Shown: positions 7,701-16,076 of the stretch, piece after piece | How positions within the stretch are numbered: the first letter of the stretch is position 1 | Layout of the letters: the number at the start of each line of letters is the position of its first letter | Notes under the pieces: generated by a model | Told to the model about the DNA's origin: nothing | Database searches by the model: none | Seen by the model: the letters and a program-made list of their open reading frames with translations, nothing else | From: Pseudomonadota bacterium | GTDB lineage: Bacteria > Pseudomonadota > Gammaproteobacteria > Burkholderiales > Rhodocyclaceae | NCBI GenBank assembly: GCA_018241725.1 | Contig: JAFEDI010000078.1 | Span: forward strand, 124,001-188,000 | Length of the DNA: 64,000 nucleotides | Direction: 5' to 3' | Program-made: the position numbers and the translations under genes

Positions 7701-10700
7701 TCAGGCCGGGACCGCGCCGCGTTCGGCCTCGCTGCGCAGCAGGCGGGTGATGTTCGCGGCGGGTTGCGGTCGGGCGAGCAGGTAGCCCTGCATCACGCGG
7801 CACTGGCGTTCCAGCAGGAAGTCGCACTGGGCTTCGGTCTCCACGCCTTCGGCGACCACGTCGAGGCCCAGATCACGGGCGATCGACAGCGTGGCAGTAG
7901 CGATCGCGGCGTCTTCCGGGTCGCCGGGCAGGTCCTGCACGAAAGAGCGATCGATCTTCAAGCGGGTCAGCGGCAGGCGCTTGAGATAGGACAGGCTTGA
8001 ATAACCGGTGCCGAAGTCGTCCAGCGCGAGGCCTACGCCCAGCTTGCTCAGCGTGGCGAACTGCTGCTCGGTTTCGCTGCTGGGCTGCATCAGCGCGCTT
8101 TCCGTGATTTCCAGCTCGATACTGCAGGGCGGAATGTTCCAGTGGGTCAGAGCATGGCGGAGCCGGTCGATGAAGCCCGGGCGCCGGAATTGCAGGGCTG
8201 AGATGTTGATGGCAACGGTCAGCTCCGGCAGGCCGGCATCCCGCCAGGCGGCCTGCTGGCGGGCGGCCTCGTGCAGGACCCAGTCACTGATGGCGTGGAT
8301 CAGGCCGGTTTCCTCGGCGAGGGGAATGAACTCGCCCGGCAGGACCCGGCCGCGATCGGGGCTGTCCCAGCGCACCAGGGCTTCGACGCCTATCAGCCGT
8401 TTGCCGGGCATTTCCCACTGGGGCTGGTATTCGAGGACCAGTTCGTTGCGTTCAATGGCGCGTCGCAGTGCGTTCTCCAGCATCAGGCGCGCGTAGGCAC
8501 GGCTGTTCATCTCGGACGTGAAGAAGCGGAAATCGTTGCGTCCCTCGTTCTTGGCGTCGTACATGGCGGTGTCGGCATGCTTCAGCAGCACGTCCACATG
8601 GGTGCCGTTGTCGGGCGCCAGGGCGATGCCGATGCTGGTGCTGACGGTGAGATCCTGGCCATCGATGTCGAAGGGTGTGAGCAGGCTGTCGATCAGCTTG
8701 CGGGCGACGGTGGCGGCATCTTCGGAGCGGGACAGCTGGGGGAGCAGCACGACGAATTCGTCGCCGCCCAGACGGGCCAGCACATCTTCATCGCGCAGGC
8801 ATTGGGACAGACGTTTGGCGGCGGCCGACAGCAGGCGGTCGCCGGTCGGATGGCCCAGGGTGTCGTTCACCTTCTTGAAATTGTCAAGATCGAGGAATAG
8901 CACGCCGACGCAGGTATGGTTGCGCCGGGCGAAAGCGAGTGCCTGCTCGGCGCGGTTGATCCACAGGCTGCGGTTGGGCAGGCCGGTCAGGGTGTCGTAG
9001 TGGGCCAGGTAATGGATGTGAGCTTCCGCGGCCCGGCTTTCCGAAACGTCCTGCACCGTGCCGCGCAGGGTACGCATGCCATTGCTGGCCGGCGTGGCTT
9101 CGATGCTGACATGCACGATGCGGCCGTCCCTGCCCGGGCTCGTCAGGCGCATGTCCAGATTTGCGCCGGACTGCCCTTGCTGAACGCTGTCGAGGGTGTT
9201 CTGCAACCGCTGACGGTCCTCCGGGTGGATGGCTGCCAGGAAGTTCTGCAGGGTACTTGGGGTGTCGGTCGGTACGCCGAGAATGCGGTACAGCTCGGCA
9301 GACCAGTGGTTGCGGTCGTTCGCCGGGTCGGCTTCCCAGCTGCCGAGGTGGGCGATCCGCTCGGCGTGGGTGAGCATGGCCTGTTGGTCGATCAGGCGAC
9401 GGCCCGCGTCGGCCAGTTCGATGGTGCGCCGATCCACCAGCTCTTCAATGCGGCGGGCGCGGCCCGTGGTGGCAAGCAGGAAGGCGCCCAGTGTGCCGAT
9501 GCTCAACAGGCCGATGGCAAGAAGGGTCCAGGCTTCCCAGCCCCGCTGGCGGAAGGAGTAACTCGGATCGGTGCTGAGGGTCAGAGTCCAGGACTGACCG
9601 CCGAACTCTATGGGCTCTATCCAGGGGGTCAGTCCGTCGGTGCCGACAGCGCCCGCCAGCGGACAGGACTGGTGGCCGGCAAGATGGTTGCCGACCGTCT
9701 GGCCGCCTACATTTTCGGTCAAGCAGTACTGGATGCCGGGGATCTCATGGCCGCGCAGGGCACTGACCACGCTTTCCTCTACGCGCAGGGCGACGAAGAC
9801 GAAACCGTCTAGACTGGCCGGCGGAGGCAGGCCGCGGTGATTGGCCCGTTGGTACAGCACGACGCCGGCCATGCCCTGCGTCTCCTGGGTGAGCTCGAAG
9901 GCCCTGGAGGCCGCAGCCTGGCCGTCGGCACTGGTGCGCTGCATGGCTTCCGCGCTGGCCGGAATCGTCGATACATCGACACCGAAGACGCGCCGGTTGG
10001 ACTCCAGCGGGGCGACAAAACGGACGGGGTAGTACTCGGTGCGGTCACGGGCCGGGTACAGCTCGCTGGCAGCTCCACGATCGAGTATGTGGAAGTCGCC
10101 AACGCCCGTTGCACTGCGTACCGCATGTTCGAAAGCTGTGCGTTGGGAGCCCTGAACGCGGGGAATCCAGCCGATGGCCTGGATGCCGCCGAGGCGGGTC
10201 AGCCATGAGGCGGCGAACTGCTGGAAGCCCTCGTCATCCAGATCCGGTGCGGCGACCATCACCCGTTCGGCGGATTGCAGGACCGACTGATAGTTGGCCA
10301 GGCGGCTGGTCAGCAGATTGGAGATGAAGTGGGCGTCACTTTCGAAACGGGATTGAAGGCGCTGACGCTCCCATTGGCCGATCTGGATTTCCAGACCGAC
10401 CAGCAGGATCAGTGCGGTGCCCATGGGAATCACGAGACCCAGGCGGCGAGGTGCCCAATCCCGCTGTGGCTGCCCCCAGAAGGCGAAGATCAGCGGGCAT
10501 GCGATAAGAATGCCGATGGCGTCGCCGGCCCACCAGTTCCACCAACTGAAGACGGCATCGTGTTTCGGGACCGAGCCGAGCAGGGACAGGGCTCCGACGC
10601 CGATGCTGGCACTGATCAGGCAACTGAGCGGGGCGGCGACGAAGAAGAAGCGCAGGATGGAGCCGGCGCTGTCGAGAGAATTGGGAAAGCCGACCCAGCG

Positions 10701-11009
10701 CCGGATCAGCGCCACGCCGGCGAAGGCCTGTAGAACTGCGCCGGTGCCGACGCACAGGGGCATGATCCAGTTGATCCCCCCGAGTCCCGCACGTGTGACC
10801 GCCTCCACATTGGTGATGGCTGCACCGAGAAAGATGGCTGGCCAGATGCGTCGGCCCTTGATGAGCATGGCGGCCAGGGCGATCCCTGCGGGGGGGTAGA
10901 GCGGTGCGACGTAGCCGGGCGGGATCGCTATATGGAGTGCGATCAGGCCGCACAGCGCATAGGCGACGGTAATTCCGGCGAGTTGCTGTATCCGCTGGGA
11001 GAAAGGCAT
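7701..11009 (-). CDS. MASE1-CHASE-PAS-GGDEF-EAL cyclic-di-GMP turnover protein
   Basis: A 1102-residue inner-membrane protein. An N-terminal block of about eight helices (1-210) looks like a MASE1 sensor. It is followed by a periplasmic CHASE-type domain (about 215-470), another helix near 493-515, a PAS domain with PAC segment (about 540-650), a diguanylate cyclase domain with intact GGDEF at 748-752, and an EAL phosphodiesterase domain with Glu876 in GVEALVRWD plus the conserved LDDFGTGYSSL and EGVET motifs. Both active sites look intact, so synthesis, hydrolysis or switching between them is possible. Adjacent exopolysaccharide and pilus genes are plausible physiological targets of c-di-GMP, but there is no direct link. 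It is transcribed alone, convergent with the LuxR regulator and divergent from modD. Confidence 0.9.
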   Translation of the reverse strand: MPFSQRIQQLAGITVAYALCGLIALHIAIPPGYVAPLYPPAGIALAAMLIKGRRIWPAIFLGAAITNVEAVTRAGLGGINWIMPLCVGTGAVLQAFAGVALIRRWVGFPNSLDSAGSILRFFFVAAPLSCLISASIGVGALSLLGSVPKHDAVFSWWNWWAGDAIGILIACPLIFAFWGQPQRDWAPRRLGLVIPMGTALILLVGLEIQIGQWERQRLQSRFESDAHFISNLLTSRLANYQSVLQSAERVMVAAPDLDDEGFQQFAASWLTRLGGIQAIGWIPRVQGSQRTAFEHAVRSATGVGDFHILDRGAASELYPARDRTEYYPVRFVAPLESNRRVFGVDVSTIPASAEAMQRTSADGQAAASRAFELTQETQGMAGVVLYQRANHRGLPPPASLDGFVFVALRVEESVVSALRGHEIPGIQYCLTENVGGQTVGNHLAGHQSCPLAGAVGTDGLTPWIEPIEFGGQSWTLTLSTDPSYSFRQRGWEAWTLLAIGLLSIGTLGAFLLATTGRARRIEELVDRRTIELADAGRRLIDQQAMLTHAERIAHLGSWEADPANDRNHWSAELYRILGVPTDTPSTLQNFLAAIHPEDRQRLQNTLDSVQQGQSGANLDMRLTSPGRDGRIVHVSIEATPASNGMRTLRGTVQDVSESRAAEAHIHYLAHYDTLTGLPNRSLWINRAEQALAFARRNHTCVGVLFLDLDNFKKVNDTLGHPTGDRLLSAAAKRLSQCLRDEDVLARLGGDEFVVLLPQLSRSEDAATVARKLIDSLLTPFDIDGQDLTVSTSIGIALAPDNGTHVDVLLKHADTAMYDAKNEGRNDFRFFTSEMNSRAYARLMLENALRRAIERNELVLEYQPQWEMPGKRLIGVEALVRWDSPDRGRVLPGEFIPLAEETGLIHAISDWVLHEAARQQAAWRDAGLPELTVAINISALQFRRPGFIDRLRHALTHWNIPPCSIELEITESALMQPSSETEQQFATLSKLGVGLALDDFGTGYSSLSYLKRLPLTRLKIDRSFVQDLPGDPEDAAIATATLSIARDLGLDVVAEGVETEAQCDFLLERQCRVMQGYLLARPQPAANITRLLRSEAERGAVPA

Positions 11010-11244
11010 TGGCTGTCTGCGGTATCAGGTTGCTGGTGTCGAAAGCCGATGGCGGTCAAGGGCTGTTCTGTGCGAACCCGGGTTCCGTGCGGCAAGTCCG
11101 CGTCATTGTAGCGTTGCCAGATTTTCCGGGTGGAGCACTACTGTCGGGCTGCTGTGGTGTACTCCGCAGCCGCTGCATTAATGCGGCTGGCGAGTATCAT
11201 CGGCCGTCCTCAATCTGTTTCTGTGATCGATTTCGGGAGCCTTG
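11010..11244. other. Divergent intergenic region between the GGDEF/EAL gene and modD
   Basis: A 235-base spacer that must hold promoters for both directions. The clearest structure is an inverted repeat, CAGCCGC (11167-11173) against GCGGCTG (11183-11189), enclosing the palindrome GCATTAATGC (11175-11184). It could be an operator or a short hairpin. No perfect -10/-35 pair is seen. A GGGAG at 11235-11239 serves as the ribosome site of modD. Confidence 0.4.
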
Positions 11245-12111
11245 ATGATGTCTTCGTTCAATTTGGCGGACGCGACCCTTCTTGCGTTGCTCGCCGACGA
11301 TGTGTCCTGCGGTGATCTGACCACGGCGTCGCTGGGTATCGGCGGGCGAGAGGGGCGAGTGGCCTTTCGCGCGCGGGGCGCCATGACGGTATGTGGATCG
11401 GAGGAGGCGACACGCCTTTTCGAGCTGGTCGGGGCACGGGCGCGTCTGTGGGTGCCGTCGGGGACTCACGTGGAGGCTGGTCGTCTGCTGCTTGAGGCCG
11501 AAGGGGGAGCCGATTGCCTGCACGCCGCGTGGAAAACCGGACAGGTTCTGATGGAGTGGGCCAGCGGACTGGCAACGGCGGCCGCGGCCATTGTCAAAGC
11601 GGCGGAGGCGGGGGGGCGACGGGTCGCGGTGGCCTGCACCCGGAAGAATGTGCCGGGTGCGAAAGCCATGTCGGTGAAGGCCGTGCGTGCCGGTGGGGCG
11701 ACGATCCACCGCATGGGTTTGTCCGAATCCCTGCTGGTGTTTGCCGAGCATCGCCTGTTCCTGAGCGAGACGCCGACGCAGACTGTGGCCCGCTTGCGAG
11801 CCCGGGAGCCGGAAAAGAAGATCGTCGTCGAGGTCGGTGGTGTTGAGGAGGCTGCCGAATGGGCCCGGGCGGGAGCTGATGTGCTGCAACTCGAGAAGTT
11901 CTCCGTCGAGCAGGTGGCGGAGTGTCGGCAATGGGTGCATGAACGCGTCTCCAACGGACGCGGTGCGCCGCTGCTTGCCGCCGCCGGGGGGGTGAGGGCG
12001 GAGAATGCGGCGGCCTTCGTGGCGGCCGGTGCCGATCTGCTGGTGACGTCCGCGCCCTATGCCGCGCCGCCCGCGGACGTCGCCGTCTGTTTTGAACTGC
12101 CGTTGGCATGA
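11245..12111 (+). CDS. modD: ModD, quinolinate phosphoribosyltransferase-like molybdenum-associated protein
   Basis: A 288-residue protein of the nicotinate-nucleotide pyrophosphorylase (NadC) fold. Visible family motifs are the N-terminal LADDVSCGDLTT, the central TRKNVPGAKAMSVKAVRAGG and HRMGLSES, and the C-terminal AAAGGVRAENAAAFVAAGAD. ModD proteins are NadC paralogues usually encoded at the end of molybdate-transport (modABC) operons; their reaction is not firmly established. Here there are no molybdate genes around it: the left neighbour is a c-di-GMP protein and the right neighbour is kup. ATG 11245 follows GGGAG by 5 bases; ATG 11248 (8 bases) is equally possible. NadC itself would be the alternative call, but the GRHD-type substrate motifs fit ModD better. 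Confidence 0.8.
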   Translation: MMSSFNLADATLLALLADDVSCGDLTTASLGIGGREGRVAFRARGAMTVCGSEEATRLFELVGARARLWVPSGTHVEAGRLLLEAEGGADCLHAAWKTGQVLMEWASGLATAAAAIVKAAEAGGRRVAVACTRKNVPGAKAMSVKAVRAGGATIHRMGLSESLLVFAEHRLFLSETPTQTVARLRAREPEKKIVVEVGGVEEAAEWARAGADVLQLEKFSVEQVAECRQWVHERVSNGRGAPLLAAAGGVRAENAAAFVAAGADLLVTSAPYAAPPADVAVCFELPLA

Positions 12112-12294
12112 GTCGTCGTCTCCGGAGGTTGTGTCTCCGGCTCCTGTTGCAATGCGGTAGTATCTCGGCCCCAAGCGTGGCGGGACGTCTCCGATGACCG
12201 GCCCCCTGGGGCGCCCGATTGTGGCAATCCGCAGTCGGCAGTGAGTTCCAGGGGCGGATCGGTGGATCCGTCGGAGATGTCTCAGGAGAGCCGT

Positions 12295-14190
12295 ATGAGT
12301 ACAGTGCTTGCCTCCGGGCAAGAGAAGCAGTCCCGTATGCAGGTCCTGCCGGTCGCGCTGGCGGCGATGGGGGTGGTATTCGGCGATATAGGCACCAGCC
12401 CCTTGTACACGATGAAGGAAGTCTTCAACGGCCCTCACGCCGTGCCGGTTACCCCGGACAACGTGCTGGGCATCCTGTCCCTGGTGTTCTGGGCGCTGAC
12501 CATCGTCGTGTCTCTCAAGTACGTGGTCTACATCATGCGGGCCGACAACCGGGGCGAAGGCGGCATCATGGCCCTGACGTCCCTCGCCCTGCGCACCAGC
12601 AAGTCGCCACGCCTGGGTGCCGCGATGGCCGGCCTGGGACTGTTCGGTGCCGCCTTGTTCTACGGCGACGGGGTGATCACGCCGGCCATCTCGGTACTGT
12701 CGGCGGTGGAGGGGCTGGAGGTCGTGACGCCGGCCTTCAAGCCCTATGTGCTGCCGATCTCACTGCTCGTGCTGACCGGCCTGTTCGTCATCCAGAGCAA
12801 GGGAACCGCCCGGGTTGGTGCAGTGTTTGGCCCGGTGATGCTGTTCTGGTTCACGACCCTCGGTGTGCTCGGGGCGATGAACGTCACCCGCCACCCCGAT
12901 GTGCTGCGCGCCATCAATCCCGCCTACGCGGTGAGTTTTTTTGCCAATAACCATTGGCTGGGCTTCCTCGCGCTGGGCGCGGTGGTGCTGGCGATCACCG
13001 GTGGCGAAGCCTTGTATGCAGACATGGGGCACTTCGGCCGGCGTCCGATCAAGGTCGCGTGGTTCGGCTACGTGTTTCCGGCCCTCTACCTTAATTATCT
13101 GGGGCAGGGCGCGCTGATTCTCGACAACCCTGCTGCGGTGGCCAACCCCTTCTACCTGCTGGTGCCGCAGCCCTTGCTGCTGCCGATGGTCGGTCTGTCG
13201 ACGCTGGCCACCATCATTGCATCCCAGGCCGTGATTTCGGGAGCCTTTTCGCTGACCAAGCAGGCCGTGCAACTGGGGTATTCGCCGCGGATCCACGTGA
13301 TCCATACCTCAGACAAGGAGATGGGCCAGATCTATGTGCCCAACGTGAACTGGCTGCTGCTCGGGGCGGTGGTTGCGCTGGTGATCGGATTCCGTTCGTC
13401 GAGCGCGCTGGCGTCGGCCTACGGTATTGCGGTGACGCTGACGATGATGATCGATACGGTGCTTGCCTTCGTCGTGGTACGGGCCCTGTGGAAATGGCGA
13501 TGGGCGCCGGCAGTGGCCTTTCTGACCCTGTTCTTCTGCGTCGATTTCGGCTTCTTTGCGGCAAACAGCGTCAAGGTCTTCGATGGTGGATGGTTTCCGT
13601 TGGCCATGGGGCTGGTGGTCCATACACTGCTGATGACCTGGAAACGGGGGCGGGCGCAACTGTCGGAACGCATGCGGCAGGACACGATGCCGCTCGATCT
13701 GTTTATCCAGTCCATGTTCCATGATCCCCCGCTGCGCGTTCCGGGAACTGGCGTATTCATGACCACGGCGCCCGACGGGGTGCCCCGTGCGCTGCTGCAC
13801 AACCTGCTGCACAACAAGGTATTGCACGCGCGGGTCGTGTTGGTAAACGTGGTGACCGAGGATATTCCCTATGTGCAGGTTGCCGACCGGGTCAGGGTGG
13901 AAGAGCTGGATTTCGGCTTTTATCGGGTTTTCGTCCGCTATGGTTTCAAGGACGATCCGGACATCCCCGCTGCGCTGGCCATGTGTGAGGACCTGGGGTT
14001 GCCCTTTGAACTTATGGAGTCTTCGTTCTTCCTGGGGCGGGAGACCCTGATCCCGAGGACCGGTGCCTCGCTCGGCCTGTGGCGCGAGCGGCTGTTCATT
14101 CTGCTCTTCAGAAATGCGCACAGCGCCGCCGATTTCTTCTGCATCCCGGCCAATCGGGTGGTTGAATTTGGTACCCAGATTGAGCTTTGA
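12295..14190 (+). CDS. kup: Kup-family potassium uptake protein
   Basis: Low-affinity K+/H+ symporter, 631 residues, which matches the usual Kup length. The conserved N-terminal signature GVVFGDIGTSPLYTMKE is present, followed by about twelve hydrophobic helices to residue 450 or so (including YGDGVITPAISVLSAVEGL and GGEALYADMGHFG) and a C-terminal cytoplasmic domain ending VVEFGTQIEL. ATG 12295 is chosen because AGGAG at 12284-12288 lies 6 bases upstream; an in-frame GTG at 12241 and ATG at 12277 lack such a site. No kdp or trk genes are adjacent, and there is no obvious shared operon with modD, 183 bases upstream. Confidence 0.93.
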   Translation: MSTVLASGQEKQSRMQVLPVALAAMGVVFGDIGTSPLYTMKEVFNGPHAVPVTPDNVLGILSLVFWALTIVVSLKYVVYIMRADNRGEGGIMALTSLALRTSKSPRLGAAMAGLGLFGAALFYGDGVITPAISVLSAVEGLEVVTPAFKPYVLPISLLVLTGLFVIQSKGTARVGAVFGPVMLFWFTTLGVLGAMNVTRHPDVLRAINPAYAVSFFANNHWLGFLALGAVVLAITGGEALYADMGHFGRRPIKVAWFGYVFPALYLNYLGQGALILDNPAAVANPFYLLVPQPLLLPMVGLSTLATIIASQAVISGAFSLTKQAVQLGYSPRIHVIHTSDKEMGQIYVPNVNWLLLGAVVALVIGFRSSSALASAYGIAVTLTMMIDTVLAFVVVRALWKWRWAPAVAFLTLFFCVDFGFFAANSVKVFDGGWFPLAMGLVVHTLLMTWKRGRAQLSERMRQDTMPLDLFIQSMFHDPPLRVPGTGVFMTTAPDGVPRALLHNLLHNKVLHARVVLVNVVTEDIPYVQVADRVRVEELDFGFYRVFVRYGFKDDPDIPAALAMCEDLGLPFELMESSFFLGRETLIPRTGASLGLWRERLFILLFRNAHSAADFFCIPANRVVEFGTQIEL

Positions 14191-14603
14191 TGGTTTCTGA
14201 ATCAATGCTTACGTCATTTTTCTGGATCATCGGGATCTGTTGTTTTAAAAATGAAATAAGTGATAATTTTTTTATTTTTTAATAAAATCAAAAGATTAAT
14301 TCAATTCAAAGAATGCCCTTCATATAATCCTGGCTCCCATTTGAGCCCGTTGTGGGCATCGCATTCGTCGAAAAGTACTTCTCCCCGTGACGGGCATCAC
14401 GGGTGTTTCGAGCGCCTGGGGCTATCGTGCTGAGGCGCAGGGTTTCACGCATTTGGCAAATTTGCAGTGCACAATCGGCATGACCTTCACGCCGTCTTCA
14501 TAGATAATGTGCTGCTTTTTTCTGGGGTGTGAGTGCGTCTGCGTTTGATGGCTTCATCTAATTTGCATGGACGGCCGTATTGCAAGATCGGCCGGAGCTC
14601 GGA
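14191..14603. other. AT-rich promoter region and long structured leader before epsB
   Basis: A 413-base gap without a credible gene. Bases 14243-14312 are strikingly AT-rich in an otherwise GC-rich genome. A perfect TATAAT lies at 14323-14328. Downstream, the putative transcript contains several hairpins: GCCC/GGGC at 14345-14357, CCCGTGA/TCACGGG at 14384-14403, and GCGCCT/AGGCGC further on. A run of six T at 14516-14521 is preceded by GTGCTGC, which can pair with GCAG..CAC near 14464-14472. A GGAG at 14594-14597 serves epsB. No known riboswitch class was recognised. Confidence 0.5.
14300..14328 (+). promoter_or_regulatory. Candidate sigma-70 promoter with UP-element-like AT tract for the EPS genes
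   Basis: -10 TATAAT at 14323-14328 and a weak -35 TTCAAT at 14300-14305, spacing 17. The T- and A-rich stretch at 14243-14299 immediately upstream is what an UP element looks like and would compensate the poor -35. The predicted start near 14335 leaves a leader of about 270 bases. Confidence 0.5.
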
Positions 14604-15989
14604 ATGCTGAAACTCTTCAATCATTACGTACCTTCCAACACCGTGCTGCAGTTGTTGTTCGATGCGCTGTTGCTGTTTGTCGCGGTGATTGTCGTGTTCC
14701 TGGTTCAGGACAAGGTGGATGGTGCGCTCCTGTTCTCCGTCGTGCCGTCCGCGCTGATGTTTGCTGCGGTGATGATGATGCTTAATGGGGCCCTCGGTCT
14801 CTATCGCGTCAGTTTCAGTGGCGAATGGCGTGAAACCGTGATGCGGGTGGTCATTTCCATCGTGCTGAGCGTTCCGGTGGCGTATGGTGTGTTTCGAGTG
14901 TTGCCGTGGGGGGTTTTCACCCATGATGCGATAGAGCTTAATGTCATCGCCCTGTTGGGGTTGGTGGTCGCCGTGCGGGGAGTTGCAGTTCGACGTGCAG
15001 GGGCAGGGGTTTTGGTCAAGAGAATCATGGTTATCGGGACGGGGGCGGATGCCGTCGCAGTCGAGCACGCACTGACGCATCCCGCCAATGCCAGCCTGCA
15101 GGTAGTGGGGTTCTACCCGGCAGGCAGCAATGATGAAGTGAGGGTCGACCCGAAGCGGATCGTCCATTTCGATGGCAGTCTTCTGGCTGCGGCCAATGAG
15201 CTGCGCGTCAATGAGATCATCGTTGCGCTAAAGGAGCGTCGGGGGGGGGTGATTCCGCTCCGTGAATTGCTTGATTGCAAAATGGCCGGCATCAAGGTTC
15301 TGGATCTGTCCAGCTTTTTCGAGCGGGTGCGAGGCCAGGTGCGAATCGACTCCCTGCGAGCCAGCTGGCTGATTTATGGGGAAGGCTTCCGTCAGGGCTG
15401 GGGGCGTACGCTGGTGAAGCGGATCTTCGATATCGTGGCTTCTCTAGGCCTGCTCCTCCTTGCCGCGCCGGTAATGGTACTGGCCGCGCTGGCTATCGTG
15501 ATTGAGGATGGAGCCCCGGTGCTCTATCGCCAGGAACGTGTCGGTCTTGGTGGTCGGCTGTTCAAAGTTACCAAGTTCCGCAGTATGCGCCGGGATGCCG
15601 AGCGGGATGGCAAGCCGCGCTGGGCCGCAGCCAACGACGATCGGGTCACGCGCGTCGGCCGCTTCATTCGGAAGGTGCGTATCGACGAGCTGCCACAGCT
15701 GTTCAATGTGTTGAAGGGAGACATGAGCTTGGTCGGACCGCGCCCCGAACGTCCCTTCTTCGTGGACCAACTGACCAAGGACATCCCGTTCTACGCGGTT
15801 CGCCATTGCGTCAAGCCGGGCGTGACGGGCTGGGCCCAAGTTCGTTACCAGTACGGTTCGTCCGTCGATGATGCGATCAACAAACTGCAGTACGATCTCT
15901 ATTATGTGAAGAATCACACGCTGTTTCTGGACACCGTAGTGTTGTTTGAAACTGTTCGAGTGGTTTTGACGGGTGACGGCGCGCATTGA
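14604..15989 (+). CDS. epsB: Polyprenyl-phosphate sugar-1-phosphate transferase, EpsB type (XrtA/PEP-CTERM-associated)
   Basis: Initiating glycosyltransferase that loads the first sugar phosphate onto undecaprenyl phosphate for exopolysaccharide assembly at the inner membrane. 461 residues: four N-terminal helices (about 12-120), a Rossmann-like CoA-binding-type domain (about 130-230), a further membrane segment near 275-295, and the bacterial sugar transferase domain with KFRSMRRDAE, RIDELPQLFNVLKGDMSLVG, PRPERP and PGVTGWAQV. ATG 14604 is preferred because GGAG (14594-14597) is 6 bases upstream; a TTG at 14580 is the alternative. The assignment to the PEP-CTERM EpsB subgroup comes from the adjacent prsK-prsR-prsT genes. 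A terminator separates it from prsK. Confidence 0.88.
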   Translation: MLKLFNHYVPSNTVLQLLFDALLLFVAVIVVFLVQDKVDGALLFSVVPSALMFAAVMMMLNGALGLYRVSFSGEWRETVMRVVISIVLSVPVAYGVFRVLPWGVFTHDAIELNVIALLGLVVAVRGVAVRRAGAGVLVKRIMVIGTGADAVAVEHALTHPANASLQVVGFYPAGSNDEVRVDPKRIVHFDGSLLAAANELRVNEIIVALKERRGGVIPLRELLDCKMAGIKVLDLSSFFERVRGQVRIDSLRASWLIYGEGFRQGWGRTLVKRIFDIVASLGLLLLAAPVMVLAALAIVIEDGAPVLYRQERVGLGGRLFKVTKFRSMRRDAERDGKPRWAAANDDRVTRVGRFIRKVRIDELPQLFNVLKGDMSLVGPRPERPFFVDQLTKDIPFYAVRHCVKPGVTGWAQVRYQYGSSVDDAINKLQYDLYYVKNHTLFLDTVVLFETVRVVLTGDGAH

Positions 15990-16032
15990 TCGTTCTATCG
16001 CGTTGTTTTCACCCCTGACGGAATGACATGCC

Positions 16033-16065
16033 GTGCTCCCGCGAAGCGGGGGCACATGCCTTTTT
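16033..16065 (+). terminator. Intrinsic terminator between epsB and prsK
   Basis: GTGCTCCCGC (16033-16042), loop GAA, GCGGGGGCAC (16046-16055): a 10-bp stem with one G-U pair, followed after ATGCC by five T (16061-16065). It ends only 11 bases before the prsK start codon, so prsK must be read through or have its own promoter. Confidence 0.6.
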
Positions 16066-16076
16066 GCTGAGAGCTG

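Noticed and set aside
14450-14480. Possible sigma-54 site near TTGGCAAATTTGCA upstream of epsB
   Set aside because: The GG and GC elements are not 10 bases apart in either reading, so the -24/-12 geometry fails.
14335-14603. Known riboswitch (c-di-GMP GEMM) or ops/JUMPstart element in the EPS leader
   Set aside because: The conserved GEMM core and the GGCGGTAG ops sequence are both missing.
16051-16067. Possible sigma-54 site GGCAC...TTTTTGC before prsK
   Set aside because: Spacing between GG and GC is 13, not 10; the bases are better explained by the terminator stem and T-run.
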